Source of the DNA: Hyphomicrobiales bacterium
Lineage (GTDB): Bacteria > Pseudomonadota > Alphaproteobacteria > Rhizobiales > Rhizobiaceae
Direction: 5' to 3'
DNA length: 64,000 nt
NCBI GenBank assembly: GCA_900466475.1
Contig: UBMI01000014.1
Location: forward strand, 186,001 to 250,000
Below are positions 9,596 to 17,747 of the stretch, piece by piece. Every line of letters begins with the position of its first letter. Within the stretch, counting starts at the first letter, position 1. Both the position numbers and the translations under genes were made by a program. Under the pieces are notes generated by a model. The model had not been told where the DNA came from and ran no database searches. It saw nothing but the letters and a program-made list of their open reading frames with translations.

Positions 9596-9777
9596 CTCTT
9601 GCGGAGATTTCCTTTCGGGGCGCCTGTCATTCCGGACAGCATGACGCAAGAATAAAAAACGTCAACAGCACGGCATTCAGTGCCGCGCAATCGAATATTC
9701 GATTTCTTGGATATGGCGCCTTTTTGTGGCCGGCAAAGGGCGGGCGGAGACTTTATTTCGTCCCCGCCGACAGGGAA

Positions 9778-10236
9778 TCAGTTGGTGCGGATCGTCGCCG
9801 TGCCGACGAGGAAATCGTGCAGCAGGCGCGAGCGCTCCGTGAACAGGCCGACCAGCAGAATCAGCGGCGTCAACACCGAGTTCAGGACCCAGAACAGCGC
9901 CAGGTGAGCAACGGCCAGGATGAAGTCCATCGGCCTTCCGTCAACACGCACGATCGCGATACCCATCGCGCGCATGCCAAGCGAAGCCTGCGATGGACCG
10001 CCGACAGTCAAGCCAAAGTACAGGCCTGCGACGATGACGAACAGGGCCGGATAAAGGATGAAGCCGAGCCCCAGCGTGACGATCCCCAGGAAGAACACCA
10101 CGATCGCCGCCGGAATGCAGAGCAGGGCCACGATGACATAGTCGAGGATGAATGCGAAGACGCGACGGCTGAGCACACCACTATAGGCGCGCCAGTCCTC
10201 CGGTGCGGCATAAAGCGGATTGGGGTTGTAGCTCAT
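9778..10236 (-). CDS. RDD-family membrane protein
   Basis: A 152-residue RDD-domain membrane protein. The family pattern is present: an N-terminal polar stretch, VLSRRVFAFILDYVIVALL with the conserved Arg and Asp, a second hydrophobic hairpin, QASLGMRAMGIAIV, and a final segment ending in SRLLHDFLVGTATI. Three to four membrane helices are predicted by eye. The role is unknown; some relatives affect ion transport. The ATG at 10236 is preceded by GGGAGA at good spacing. Downstream of hemB on the same strand with about 70 bp between, so possibly co-transcribed. Confidence 0.85.
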   Translation of the reverse strand: MSYNPNPLYAAPEDWRAYSGVLSRRVFAFILDYVIVALLCIPAAIVVFFLGIVTLGLGFILYPALFVIVAGLYFGLTVGGPSQASLGMRAMGIAIVRVDGRPMDFILAVAHLALFWVLNSVLTPLILLVGLFTERSRLLHDFLVGTATIRTN

Positions 10237-10309
10237 CCATATCTCCCTTCGAAAGACGATGCGGCTGATATGGTATCGTCCGGGGGAAATACAATAATTC
10301 GCCCGAAAA

Positions 10310-11323
10310 TCACCTTTTTGCGAGGATTTTCGCCACTTCCGGCGCAAAATAGGTGAGGATGCCGTCACAACCGGCGCGCTTGAAGGCAAGCAGCGTCTCC
10401 ATCATGATCCGCTCGCCGTCTATCCAGCCGTTCATGGCCGCAGCCTTGATCTGCGAATATTCGCCGGACACCTGATAGGCGAAAGTCGGCAGGCCGAAAG
10501 CCTCCTTCACGCGCCAGCATATGTCGATATAGGCAAGTCCCGGCTTCACCATCAGCATGTCGGCGCCTTCCTCGACATCGAGGGCGGCATCGCGCAGAGC
10601 TTCCGTGCTGTTCGCCGGATTGATGTAATAGCTGTTCTTGTCGCCCTTCAGCAGGCCCTTGGTGTTGATCGCCTCGCGATAGGGCCCGTAGAAGCCGGAG
10701 GAAAACTTCGTTGCATAGGACATGATGCCGACGCTCTGATGCCCGGCGGCATCGAGCCCGCGGCGGATCGCGCCGATGCGTCCGTCCATCATTTCCGAGG
10801 GAGCAATGATGTCGGCGCCGGCATCGGCCTGCAGGATCGCGGCCTTGACGACCTGGTCGACCGTCTCGTCATTGACGATCTCGCCGTCGCGCAGGATGCC
10901 GTCATGCCCGTGGCTGGTGAAGGGGTCGAGCGCCACATCAGTAATAATGCCGATATTGGGCACTGCCTTTTTGATGGCAGCCGTCGTCTGATTGATGAGG
11001 TTATTGGCGACAAGGCTGTTCGACCCTGTCTCATCGCGCAATTCCATCTCTATATCGGGGAAGGTGGCGATAGCGGGGATACCAAGATCGGCCGCTTCCT
11101 TCGCCGCCTCGACCGCCTTGTCGACGCTCATGCGGTTGACACCCGGCATGGCGGCGATCGGATCGACGATGCCGGTTCCGGGGACGATGAAGATCGGCCA
11201 GATCAGATCGTCGACCGTCAAGCGGTTTTCCTGCACCAGCCGCCGCGTCCAGTCGGCCTTGCGGTTGCGCCGCATACGGCGGTGACCGGTGATTTCATCG
11301 ACGAGATGCGTCTTGTCCTGCAT
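10310..11323 (-). CDS. hemB: delta-aminolevulinic acid dehydratase (porphobilinogen synthase)
   Basis: Condenses two 5-aminolevulinate molecules to porphobilinogen for heme and other tetrapyrroles. The two active-site lysines lie in MSYATKFSSGFYGPYR and MLMVKPGLAYIDI. The segment DVALDPFTSHGHDGI lacks the cysteine triad of zinc enzymes, as in the Mg2+-dependent rhizobial type. At 337 residues it has family length. The start at 11323 gives MQDKTHLVDEITGHRRMRRNRK; a longer in-frame reading exists but overlaps the divergent membrane protein gene and looks unlike HemB. The gene is divergent from the gene at 11459 across 135 bp, where its promoter should lie. Confidence 0.96.
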   Translation of the reverse strand: MQDKTHLVDEITGHRRMRRNRKADWTRRLVQENRLTVDDLIWPIFIVPGTGIVDPIAAMPGVNRMSVDKAVEAAKEAADLGIPAIATFPDIEMELRDETGSNSLVANNLINQTTAAIKKAVPNIGIITDVALDPFTSHGHDGILRDGEIVNDETVDQVVKAAILQADAGADIIAPSEMMDGRIGAIRRGLDAAGHQSVGIMSYATKFSSGFYGPYREAINTKGLLKGDKNSYYINPANSTEALRDAALDVEEGADMLMVKPGLAYIDICWRVKEAFGLPTFAYQVSGEYSQIKAAAMNGWIDGERIMMETLLAFKRAGCDGILTYFAPEVAKILAKR

Positions 11324-11458
11324 GATATCTGTCCCTGGGCCATTCCATTTATTGGAGCGCTCATTATCATGCGCCCCGGAAAATCCAAACCGGACGATTG
11401 GCCGCGGCGGATGAAAGCCTAAAACTGAAGCCGTAACATTGAGTGTGATGTCTCGCCC

Positions 11459-11896
11459 ATGGAAACCGATTCTCCGACGATGCCGAAACGGACGCTGACG
11501 GATATCCTCTTCATCTTCTTCCTGCGGCTCGTCGCCGTTTCCTGCTTCTGGTTCGGTCTTCAGTATTGGGCGATGCTCGTCGGTTACTCGCTGGTCGGCG
11601 CCGGCCGGTTCGATCTGTTGAGCCTGCCATGGAAGGTCGCAAGCACCAGCCTTGCCGTTCTTTTCCCGGTTGCCTCGCTCGGCCTCTGGCTCACCGTTTC
11701 CTGGGGGCCGGTCATCTGGGTGCTGGCCGCAGGCGGCCAGATCCTCATGTACGGCCTGCTGCCGCAGATCTTCGGGGCCAACCGGCTGATCATCCTGCTC
11801 CATGTGATCGTGGCCGTCATCTACTGGATTTTCAGGCTTTCCCTGTGGCTTGAGCGGCGGCGGCAGCGTCGTCAGGTAAGCGTTGATTTACCCTGA
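11459..11896 (+). CDS. small membrane protein, DUF6163-like
   Basis: A 145-residue membrane protein with about four hydrophobic helices (roughly residues 15-45, 60-80, 85-105 and 110-130) and a basic C-terminus WLERRRQRRQ that should lie in the cytoplasm. It resembles the uncharacterised rhizobial family DUF6163, which I assign from memory of its pattern and genomic place between hemB and the ldtR-type regulator. No function can be inferred. Divergent from hemB; about 130 bp upstream of ldtR. Confidence 0.7.
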   Translation: METDSPTMPKRTLTDILFIFFLRLVAVSCFWFGLQYWAMLVGYSLVGAGRFDLLSLPWKVASTSLAVLFPVASLGLWLTVSWGPVIWVLAAGGQILMYGLLPQIFGANRLIILLHVIVAVIYWIFRLSLWLERRRQRRQVSVDLP

Positions 11897-11914
11897 TACA
11901 TCAAGGGGTTTTCG

Positions 11915-11932
11915 TAAGCCTCTGTTAAGCCT
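11915..11932. promoter_or_regulatory. direct repeat TAAGCCT upstream of ldtR
   Basis: Two copies of TAAGCCT at 11915-11921 and 11926-11932, eleven bases apart, so on the same face of the helix, about 95 bp before the ldtR start. A related TAACCCTC occurs at 12886-12893 before ldtP. Candidate operator for LdtR autoregulation; inferred only from position and similarity. Confidence 0.35.
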
Positions 11933-12024
11933 GCGGTTTAAGTCGAATTTTATATGTATTCGATAGGGTCTCACTCAAGGCGGGAAGAAAACGACACCGC
12001 CAAACAAAACAGTGAGGCAGTCAA

Positions 12025-12537
12025 ATGAACACGAAAATCAAGCCGCAGGCGGCATCGACTTTCCATGCACACGAGCAGGGCATCCGTGATCTTTACATGG
12101 AATCCCTTCATCTTGTTGAACGCCTTCATCGCCGTCTTCTCGACGTCATCAAGGACGAGTTCGACCGTCAGGGCCGCAGCGACGTCAACGCCATCCAGGC
12201 GCTGCTCCTTTTCAACATCGGCAACTCCGAACTGACCGCCGGCGAGCTGCGCTCCCGCGGCTACTATCTCGGCTCGAACGTTTCCTACAACGTCAAGAAG
12301 CTGGTCGACCTCGGCTTCATCAACCACCAGCGCTCGCGCATCGACCGCCGCTCGGTCCGTATCAGCCTGACCGAAACCGGCCAGGACATCGCCGAAACGG
12401 TAGCCCGGCTCTACGAACGCCACATCGCCTCGATCGACAAGGTCGGCGGCATCGGCACCGACGAGTTTACGCAGATGAACAAGCTCCTGCAGCGGCTGGA
12501 TCGCTTCTGGAACGATCAAATCCTGTATCGTCTGTAA
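12025..12537 (+). CDS. ldtR: MarR-family regulator LdtR
   Basis: A 170-residue winged-helix regulator of the MarR fold. The recognition region is ELTAGELRSRGYYLGSNVSYNVKKLVDLGFINHQRSRIDRRSVRISLTETG (about residues 72-122), flanked by dimerisation helices. In Liberibacter and Sinorhizobium the orthologue LdtR controls an L,D-transpeptidase gene and osmotic tolerance, and the next gene here is exactly that transpeptidase. Good start: GTGAGGCAGTCAA precedes the ATG. Short repeats in both promoters could be its operators. The function call rests on family plus neighbour and is firm for the MarR fold, good for LdtR. Confidence 0.88.
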   Translation: MNTKIKPQAASTFHAHEQGIRDLYMESLHLVERLHRRLLDVIKDEFDRQGRSDVNAIQALLLFNIGNSELTAGELRSRGYYLGSNVSYNVKKLVDLGFINHQRSRIDRRSVRISLTETGQDIAETVARLYERHIASIDKVGGIGTDEFTQMNKLLQRLDRFWNDQILYRL

Positions 12538-13178
12538 GAAGATTACGATCTGTCCCCAGGTATGAACACCAGAATGCCCTGGCCGGCGTTGGCCGCCTAA
12601 ACGGGGCACGAGATGGCACAGGTGGCGTGGATCGCTCGCCACTTGAACGCCGGCGATTTCCGACCTCCAATCGGCAACTAAAGCGCACGCGGTTTCCCTC
12701 CGCGAGGCGCTTTTCTGCCGTTGTGTCAAAGGCCTGCTGTCGATCAGGTGGAAGCGTGTCGCCCTTCCGCACGACCGGACACCTCGGTAATGCGCGGAGA
12801 CATCCGCTCGCCTCTGCGTGGCATCTTTGCAACGCACGCCAGCCAAGCGAAACGCCCGGTATTCAAGCCGTTTTTTAGTCGTTATTAACCCTCACAGTTT
12901 ACCCGTCATGTGGTGCGTTGCATCGGTTTCCGGCAACCGGCAGTCTGTCTTCCGGCCCGGCAACACGAATTGGCCATATTGATGTGACAGCGGAATATTC
13001 GATAGCCGGCGTCCTCGACGGACCATTGGCACCATCCAGGTTGCTCGCAATCTTGTGATGGGACTGGCGGAATTTCCTGCTGCGCCGGAAGAACGAACGG
13101 ATAGGGATCTGCGTTAAGGCGCAGGATATCGCAAAGGGCCGCGGCTTCCTCCACCGTGGCATTGAGTGGTTGGGACGA
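12538..13178. other. 641-bp intergenic region between ldtR and ldtP
   Basis: No convincing gene. Short open frames here have no plausible start signals and no recognisable product. It holds a strong hairpin with a T-run at 12680-12714, a TAACCCTC element at 12886-12893 with TTTACCC at 12898-12904, and presumably the ldtP promoter. Its length allows a long 5' leader or a small RNA ending at the hairpin. Confidence 0.6.
12680..12714 (+). terminator. two-part stem-loop with T-run, candidate terminator
   Basis: Outer stem AAAGCGC (12680-12686) with GCGCTTT (12707-12713) and inner stem CGCGG (12688-12692) with CCGCG (12700-12704), seven-base loop, followed by TTTT. It is 143 bases after the ldtR stop, so it may end the ldtR transcript or a separate small RNA. 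Confidence 0.55.
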
Positions 13179-14480
13179 ATGTCTAAAAAGAACGGAATTG
13201 AAGCTCTCTCGCGCCGCGCCTTCCTGGCGTCGGCGGCAACGGTTGGTGCCGGCGCGCTTGCCGCACCCGCATTCGCGCAATCGGCGCTCGATGGGCTCCT
13301 GAATGCCCCCAAACGCGGCAACTGGGACGACCAGTTCGACGCCAAGGCTGCCTCGCGCACGGCGACGGCCGTCCTTTCCAATACCCCGATCCTCAGCCCG
13401 CAGTCGGTGCCGAGCACGCAGCAGGCGATCATGCAATATCAGCAGATCGCGTCCGCCGGCGGCTGGCCCGAGGTCAATCCGGGCGATCAGCGCCTGCAGC
13501 TCGGCGTCAGCTCCCCCACCGTCCAGGCCCTGCGCCAGCGTCTGGCGATCACCGGCGACCTGCCGCGTGAGGCTGGTCTTTCCAATGCTTTCGATTCCTA
13601 TGTCGATGGTGCCGTCAAGCGCTTCCAGGCCCGTCATGGCCTGCCGGCCGATGGTGTGCTCGGCGAGTTCACGCTGAAGGCGATGAACATCCCGGCCGAT
13701 GTGCGCCTGCAGCAGTTGAACACCAACCTCATCCGCCTGCAGACCTTCCCTGAAGATCTCGGCCGTCGCCACCTGATGGTCAACATTCCGGCCGCCTATG
13801 TGGAAGCCGTTGAAGACGGCAGCGTTGCGACGCGCCATACCGCGGTTGTCGGCCGCCTGAGCCGCCCGACGCATCTCGTCAACTCGAAGGTCTACGAGGT
13901 CATTCTCAATCCGTACTGGACGGCACCCCGCTCCATCGTCGAGAAGGACATCGTGCCGCTGATGCGCAAGGATCCGACCTATCTCGAAAAGAATGCCATC
14001 CGCCTGATCGACGGCAAGGGCAACGAAGTCGCCCCCGAGACCGTCGACTGGAACGGTGAAGCGCCGAACCTGATGTTCCGTCAGGATCCGGGCAAGATCA
14101 ACGCCATGGCGTCCACGAAGATCAACTTCTACAACAAGAACGGCGAGTATATGCACGACACGCCGCAGCAGGGCCTGTTCAACAAGCTCATGCGCTTTGA
14201 ATCGTCCGGCTGCGTGCGCGTCCAGAACGTCCGCGACCTGTCGAACTGGCTGCTGCGTGAAACGCCCGGCTGGAACCGCCAGCAGATGGAGCAGGTCATC
14301 GCCAGCGGCACCAACACGCCGATCAAGCTCGCGACCGAAGTGCCTGTTTACTTCGTCTATATCTCGGCCTGGGGCATGCCCGACGGCGTCGTCCAGTTCC
14401 GCGACGACATCTACGAGATGGACGGCAATGCCGAACTGGCGCTGGACACCACTTCGGGCATGGAGCAGCCGGTACAGTAA
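13179..14480 (+). CDS. ldtP: L,D-transpeptidase, Tat/Sec-exported
   Basis: Periplasmic YkuD-type L,D-transpeptidase that cross-links peptidoglycan (or attaches proteins to it) using tetrapeptide stems. The N-terminus has an SRRAFLASA signal with Ala-rich h-region ending APAFAQ. A peptidoglycan-binding domain covers about residues 100-170 (TVQALRQRLAITGDLP to VKRFQARHGLPADGVLGEFTLK). The catalytic domain follows, with His326 in MHDTPQQGLF and the nucleophile Cys345 in ESSGCVRV. I chose the ATG at 13179; a TTG nine bases earlier is in frame but less likely. At 433 residues it matches the LdtP type known as an LdtR target. A terminator follows. Confidence 0.92.
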   Translation: MSKKNGIEALSRRAFLASAATVGAGALAAPAFAQSALDGLLNAPKRGNWDDQFDAKAASRTATAVLSNTPILSPQSVPSTQQAIMQYQQIASAGGWPEVNPGDQRLQLGVSSPTVQALRQRLAITGDLPREAGLSNAFDSYVDGAVKRFQARHGLPADGVLGEFTLKAMNIPADVRLQQLNTNLIRLQTFPEDLGRRHLMVNIPAAYVEAVEDGSVATRHTAVVGRLSRPTHLVNSKVYEVILNPYWTAPRSIVEKDIVPLMRKDPTYLEKNAIRLIDGKGNEVAPETVDWNGEAPNLMFRQDPGKINAMASTKINFYNKNGEYMHDTPQQGLFNKLMRFESSGCVRVQNVRDLSNWLLRETPGWNRQQMEQVIASGTNTPIKLATEVPVYFVYISAWGMPDGVVQFRDDIYEMDGNAELALDTTSGMEQPVQ

Positions 14481-14498
14481 GTCCGGCTTGTGGAATTC

Positions 14499-14530
14499 AG
14501 AAAAGCCGTGCCATGTGCGCGGCTTTTTTC
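14499..14530 (+). terminator. intrinsic terminator of ldtP
   Basis: AAAAGCCG (14501-14508) pairs with CGGCTTTT (14520-14527); the stem can extend by a G-U and two G-C pairs, and six T residues follow. Twenty bases after the ldtP stop. Confidence 0.85.
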
Positions 14531-14661
14531 ATTCCAGCGAGGCGGCATTCGACGCAAAGTGTTCGCCCCGCGCGCTTAGCCCAGCAAATGTCGTTCTTCG
14601 TATTGCCCTCGCATCTGCGGAACGCTAATACCTTGCCGCATTCCACCGTAGGAGCCCGCTC

Positions 14662-15960
14662 ATGACCAATGCTTCCACCGAATCCTTCTTCAATCGCTCG
14701 CTTGCAGACGTCGATCCGGAAATCTTCGGCGCGATCGGAAAGGAACTCGGTCGTCAGCGGCATGAGATCGAACTGATCGCATCCGAGAACATCGTTTCCC
14801 GTGCCGTTCTGGAAGCCCAGGGCTCCATCATGACCAACAAATATGCCGAGGGTTATCCGGGCAAGCGCTACTACGGTGGCTGCCAGTTCGTCGATATCGC
14901 CGAGGAACTGGCGATTGAGCGCGCCAAGAAGCTGTTCGGCGTGAACTTCGCCAACGTTCAGCCGAATTCCGGTTCGCAGATGAACCAGGCCGTATTCCTG
15001 GCGCTGCTGCAGCCGGGGGATACGTTCATGGGCCTCGACCTGAACTCGGGCGGTCACCTGACACATGGTTCGCCGGTCAACATGTCCGGCAAGTGGTTCA
15101 ACGTCGTGTCCTACGGCGTGCGCGAAGGGGACAACCTGCTCGATATGGACGACGTCGAGCGCAAGGCGAAAGAACATAAGCCGAAGCTCATTATCGCCGG
15201 CGGCACTGCCTATTCCCGCATCTGGGACTGGAAGCGTTTCCGCGAGATCGCCGACTCGGTTGGCGCCTACCTGATGGTCGACATGGCCCACATCGCCGGT
15301 CTCGTTGCCGGTGGCGTGCATCCGTCGCCGTTCCCGCACTGCCATGTTGCGACCACCACGACCCACAAGTCTCTGCGCGGTCCGCGCGGCGGCGTCATCC
15401 TGACGAATGACGAGGATCTGGCGAAAAAGTTCAATTCGGCCGTCTTCCCGGGTCTCCAGGGTGGTCCGCTGATGCACATCATCGCCGCCAAGGCTGTTGC
15501 CTTCGGCGAAGCCCTGCAGCCGGAATTCAAGGATTATGCGGCGCAGATCGTCAAGAACGCCAAGGCGCTGGCCGAAACGCTTGTTGCCGGCGGCCTCGAC
15601 GTTGTCTCCGGCGGCACCGACAACCACCTGATGCTGGTCGACCTGCGCAAGAAGAATGCCACCGGGAAACGTGCGGAAGCCGCACTCGGACGCGCCTACA
15701 TCACCTGCAACAAGAACGGCATCCCGTTCGACCCTGAAAAGCCCTTCGTCACCTCTGGCGTGCGCCTCGGCGCCCCGGCCGGGACGACGCGCGGCTTCAA
15801 GGAAGCGGAATTCCGCGAGATCGGTAACCTCATCGTCGAGGTTCTTGATGGCCTGAAGGTCGCCAATTCCGACGAGGGCAATGCTGCCGTCGAGGCTGCC
15901 GTCCGCGACAAGGTGGTGAATCTGACCGATCGCTTCCCCATGTATGATTACATGGGCTAG
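14662..15960 (+). CDS. glyA: serine hydroxymethyltransferase
   Basis: PLP enzyme interconverting serine and glycine with tetrahydrofolate, the main source of one-carbon units. The PLP lysine lies in TTTTHKSLRGPRGG; other signatures are ENIVSRAVLEAQGS, YAEGYPGKRYYGGC and VRLGAPAGTTRGF. The 432-residue length is standard. CGTAGGAGCCCGCTC precedes the ATG. First gene of a likely glyA-nrdR-ribD-ribE transcription unit, although a palindromic element lies between glyA and nrdR. No glycine riboswitch is visible upstream. Confidence 0.97.
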   Translation: MTNASTESFFNRSLADVDPEIFGAIGKELGRQRHEIELIASENIVSRAVLEAQGSIMTNKYAEGYPGKRYYGGCQFVDIAEELAIERAKKLFGVNFANVQPNSGSQMNQAVFLALLQPGDTFMGLDLNSGGHLTHGSPVNMSGKWFNVVSYGVREGDNLLDMDDVERKAKEHKPKLIIAGGTAYSRIWDWKRFREIADSVGAYLMVDMAHIAGLVAGGVHPSPFPHCHVATTTTHKSLRGPRGGVILTNDEDLAKKFNSAVFPGLQGGPLMHIIAAKAVAFGEALQPEFKDYAAQIVKNAKALAETLVAGGLDVVSGGTDNHLMLVDLRKKNATGKRAEAALGRAYITCNKNGIPFDPEKPFVTSGVRLGAPAGTTRGFKEAEFREIGNLIVEVLDGLKVANSDEGNAAVEAAVRDKVVNLTDRFPMYDYMG

Positions 15961-16050
15961 AGCGCCGTGCGCCCGTTCGGGCGCACAAAGGACGCTCTAA
16001 CTCTTTGAATCTACGCATCAGGCTTTCCGAAAATCGATTCCGATTTTCGG
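15959..16050. repeat. palindromic intergenic element between glyA and nrdR
   Basis: Two hairpins in tandem. The first has GTGCGCCCG (15967-15975), loop TT, CGGGCGCAC (15978-15986), enclosed by AGAGCG (15959-15964) and CGCTCT (15993-15998), and overlaps the glyA stop codon. The second is CCGAAAATCG (16027-16036), loop ATTC, CGATTTTCGG (16041-16050). The pattern looks like the dispersed palindromes common between rhizobial genes; I cannot count other copies here. Confidence 0.65.
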
Positions 16051-16071
16051 GCCGATGCTGAAGGAGAAGGC

Positions 16072-16548
16072 ATGCGCTGCCCCTATTGCGGTTCGGAAGA
16101 TACGCAGGTCAAGGATTCACGACCGGCGGAGGATAACACCTCCATCCGCCGGCGCCGTATCTGTCCTGATTGCGGCGGCCGCTTCACGACCTTCGAGCGC
16201 GTGCAGTTGCGCGAGCTGATGGTCACGAAGAAGACCGGCCGAAAGGTTCCCTTCGACCGTGATAAGCTGGTTAGGTCCTTCGATGTGGCATTGCGCAAGC
16301 GGCCCGTCGATCGCGACCGTATCGAGCGTGCTGTCTCCGGTATCGTGCGCCGGCTGGAAAGCTCAGGCGAGACGGAAATCTCTTCCGAACAGATCGGCCT
16401 GCAGGTTCTGGAAGCCTTGAAGGGCCTCGATGATGTAGGCTTCGTGCGCTACGCCTCGGTCTATCGTGATTTCTCGCATGCCGAGGATTTCGAAAAGCTG
16501 ATCGCAGAGCTCAACGCCAAGATCGCCCGCGATCCGCTGGACGCATGA
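16072..16548 (+). CDS. nrdR: transcriptional repressor NrdR
   Basis: Represses ribonucleotide reductase genes in response to dATP/ATP. The N-terminal zinc ribbon has Cys3, Cys6, Cys31 and Cys34 (MRCPYCGS and RRRRICPDCGGRF). An ATP-cone domain follows from VTKKTGRKVPFDRDKLVRSFDVALRKRPV to the C-terminus. The 158-residue length is typical. The stop codon overlaps the ribD start (ATGA), so the two are translationally coupled. Placement before ribD is usual in alphaproteobacteria. Confidence 0.96.
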   Translation: MRCPYCGSEDTQVKDSRPAEDNTSIRRRRICPDCGGRFTTFERVQLRELMVTKKTGRKVPFDRDKLVRSFDVALRKRPVDRDRIERAVSGIVRRLESSGETEISSEQIGLQVLEALKGLDDVGFVRYASVYRDFSHAEDFEKLIAELNAKIARDPLDA

Positions 16549-17747
16549 CCATGGGCGAGGGGATCGCGCGGCCTGAGGACGAACGCTTCATGGCAGCCGC
16601 GATCCGCCTGTCGCGATGGCACACGGGCCAGACGTCCACCAATCCATCCGTCGGCTGTGTCATCGTTCGCGACGGCGCGATCGTCGGCCGCGCCGTGACG
16701 GCACTTGGCGGTCGCCCGCATGCCGAGCCCCAGGCGCTCGCCGAAGCCGGTGAACTTGCCCGCGGTGCAACCGCCTATGTCACGCTCGAACCCTGCTCGC
16801 ATCACGGCAAGACGCCGCCTTGCGCCAACGCGCTGATCGCCTATGGCGTCGGGCGCGTCGTCATCAGCGTGACGGATCCCGATATCAGGGTATCCGGCCG
16901 CGGTATTTCCATGCTGCGCGATGCCGGTATCGAGGTGACGACCGGCGTGCTGGAGACAGAAGGAAGGCAATCGCTCGCTGGATATCTCACCCGCCAGTCG
17001 AAGAACCGCCCCTATGTGACTCTCAAACTTGCGGTTTCCGCCGATGGCATGATCGGCCGTGAGGGGGTAGGGCAGGTGGCGATCACCGGGCCGGAGGCCC
17101 GCGCCCAGGTACAGGCGCTACGCGCCGAGACCGATGCCATCCTCGTCGGTATCGGCACGGCGGTCGCTGACGATCCCTTGCTGACCGTGCGCACACCGGG
17201 CCTTGAGGCACATTCGCCTATCCGCATCGTGCTCGATCCCACTCTGGCGCTGCCGCTGGATAGCAAGCTGGTCGAGACGGCGCGCGACGTGCCGGTCATT
17301 GTGGTAGCGAATGAAGTCATGTCGCCGCTGCAGGCGGATGCGGAAGGAATTCCCCCTGCGCCCCAAGCGATCGCCGCTCTTCTCACGCCCGGCGAGCCAG
17401 AGGGCGACAGCGCTGATGCCGCCGGCATGGATGCTCGCCGTAGTGCGCTCGAAGCAGCCGGCGTCGAGGTTCTCTACTGCAATCCTTACCACCCGGAAAT
17501 CCTCTTGCCGGCCCTCGCCACCCGCGGCATCTCCTCGCTTCTGGTGGAAGGCGGCGCTAAGACCGCGAAGCTTTTCCTCCAAACCGGTCTCGTTGATCGC
17601 ATCCAGCTCTATCAGGCGCCTGTCGTCATCGGCGAGGGCGGTATTGAATCCCCGCTGCAGGCAACCGACATACCATCCGGTTTCGCCCACAGGGGCACTT
17701 ACATATTCGGCGCGGACCGCCTGGACGAATACGAAAGAGAGAATTGA
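16545..17747 (+). CDS. ribD: bifunctional riboflavin deaminase/reductase
   Basis: Catalyses the second and third steps of riboflavin synthesis. The N-terminal deaminase domain (about residues 10-150) has the zinc motif HAEPQAL and PCSHHGKTPPC; the C-terminal reductase domain begins at RPYVTLKLAVSADGMIG and includes ILVGIGTAVADDPLLTVR and LLVEGGAKTAKLFL. At 400 residues it is slightly longer than many, with a low-complexity insertion (PGEPEGDSADAAGMDARR) in the reductase. The ATG at 16545 overlaps the nrdR stop; ATG 16551 is an alternative. The stop overlaps the ribE start. Confidence 0.95.
   Translation: MTMGEGIARPEDERFMAAAIRLSRWHTGQTSTNPSVGCVIVRDGAIVGRAVTALGGRPHAEPQALAEAGELARGATAYVTLEPCSHHGKTPPCANALIAYGVGRVVISVTDPDIRVSGRGISMLRDAGIEVTTGVLETEGRQSLAGYLTRQSKNRPYVTLKLAVSADGMIGREGVGQVAITGPEARAQVQALRAETDAILVGIGTAVADDPLLTVRTPGLEAHSPIRIVLDPTLALPLDSKLVETARDVPVIVVANEVMSPLQADAEGIPPAPQAIAALLTPGEPEGDSADAAGMDARRSALEAAGVEVLYCNPYHPEILLPALATRGISSLLVEGGAKTAKLFLQTGLVDRIQLYQAPVVIGEGGIESPLQATDIPSGFAHRGTYIFGADRLDEYEREN

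Noticed and set aside
12627..12878. 83-codon frame in the ldtR-ldtP gap
   Set aside because: Arg/Ser-rich, spans the 12680 hairpin and has no start signal. More likely untranslated sequence.
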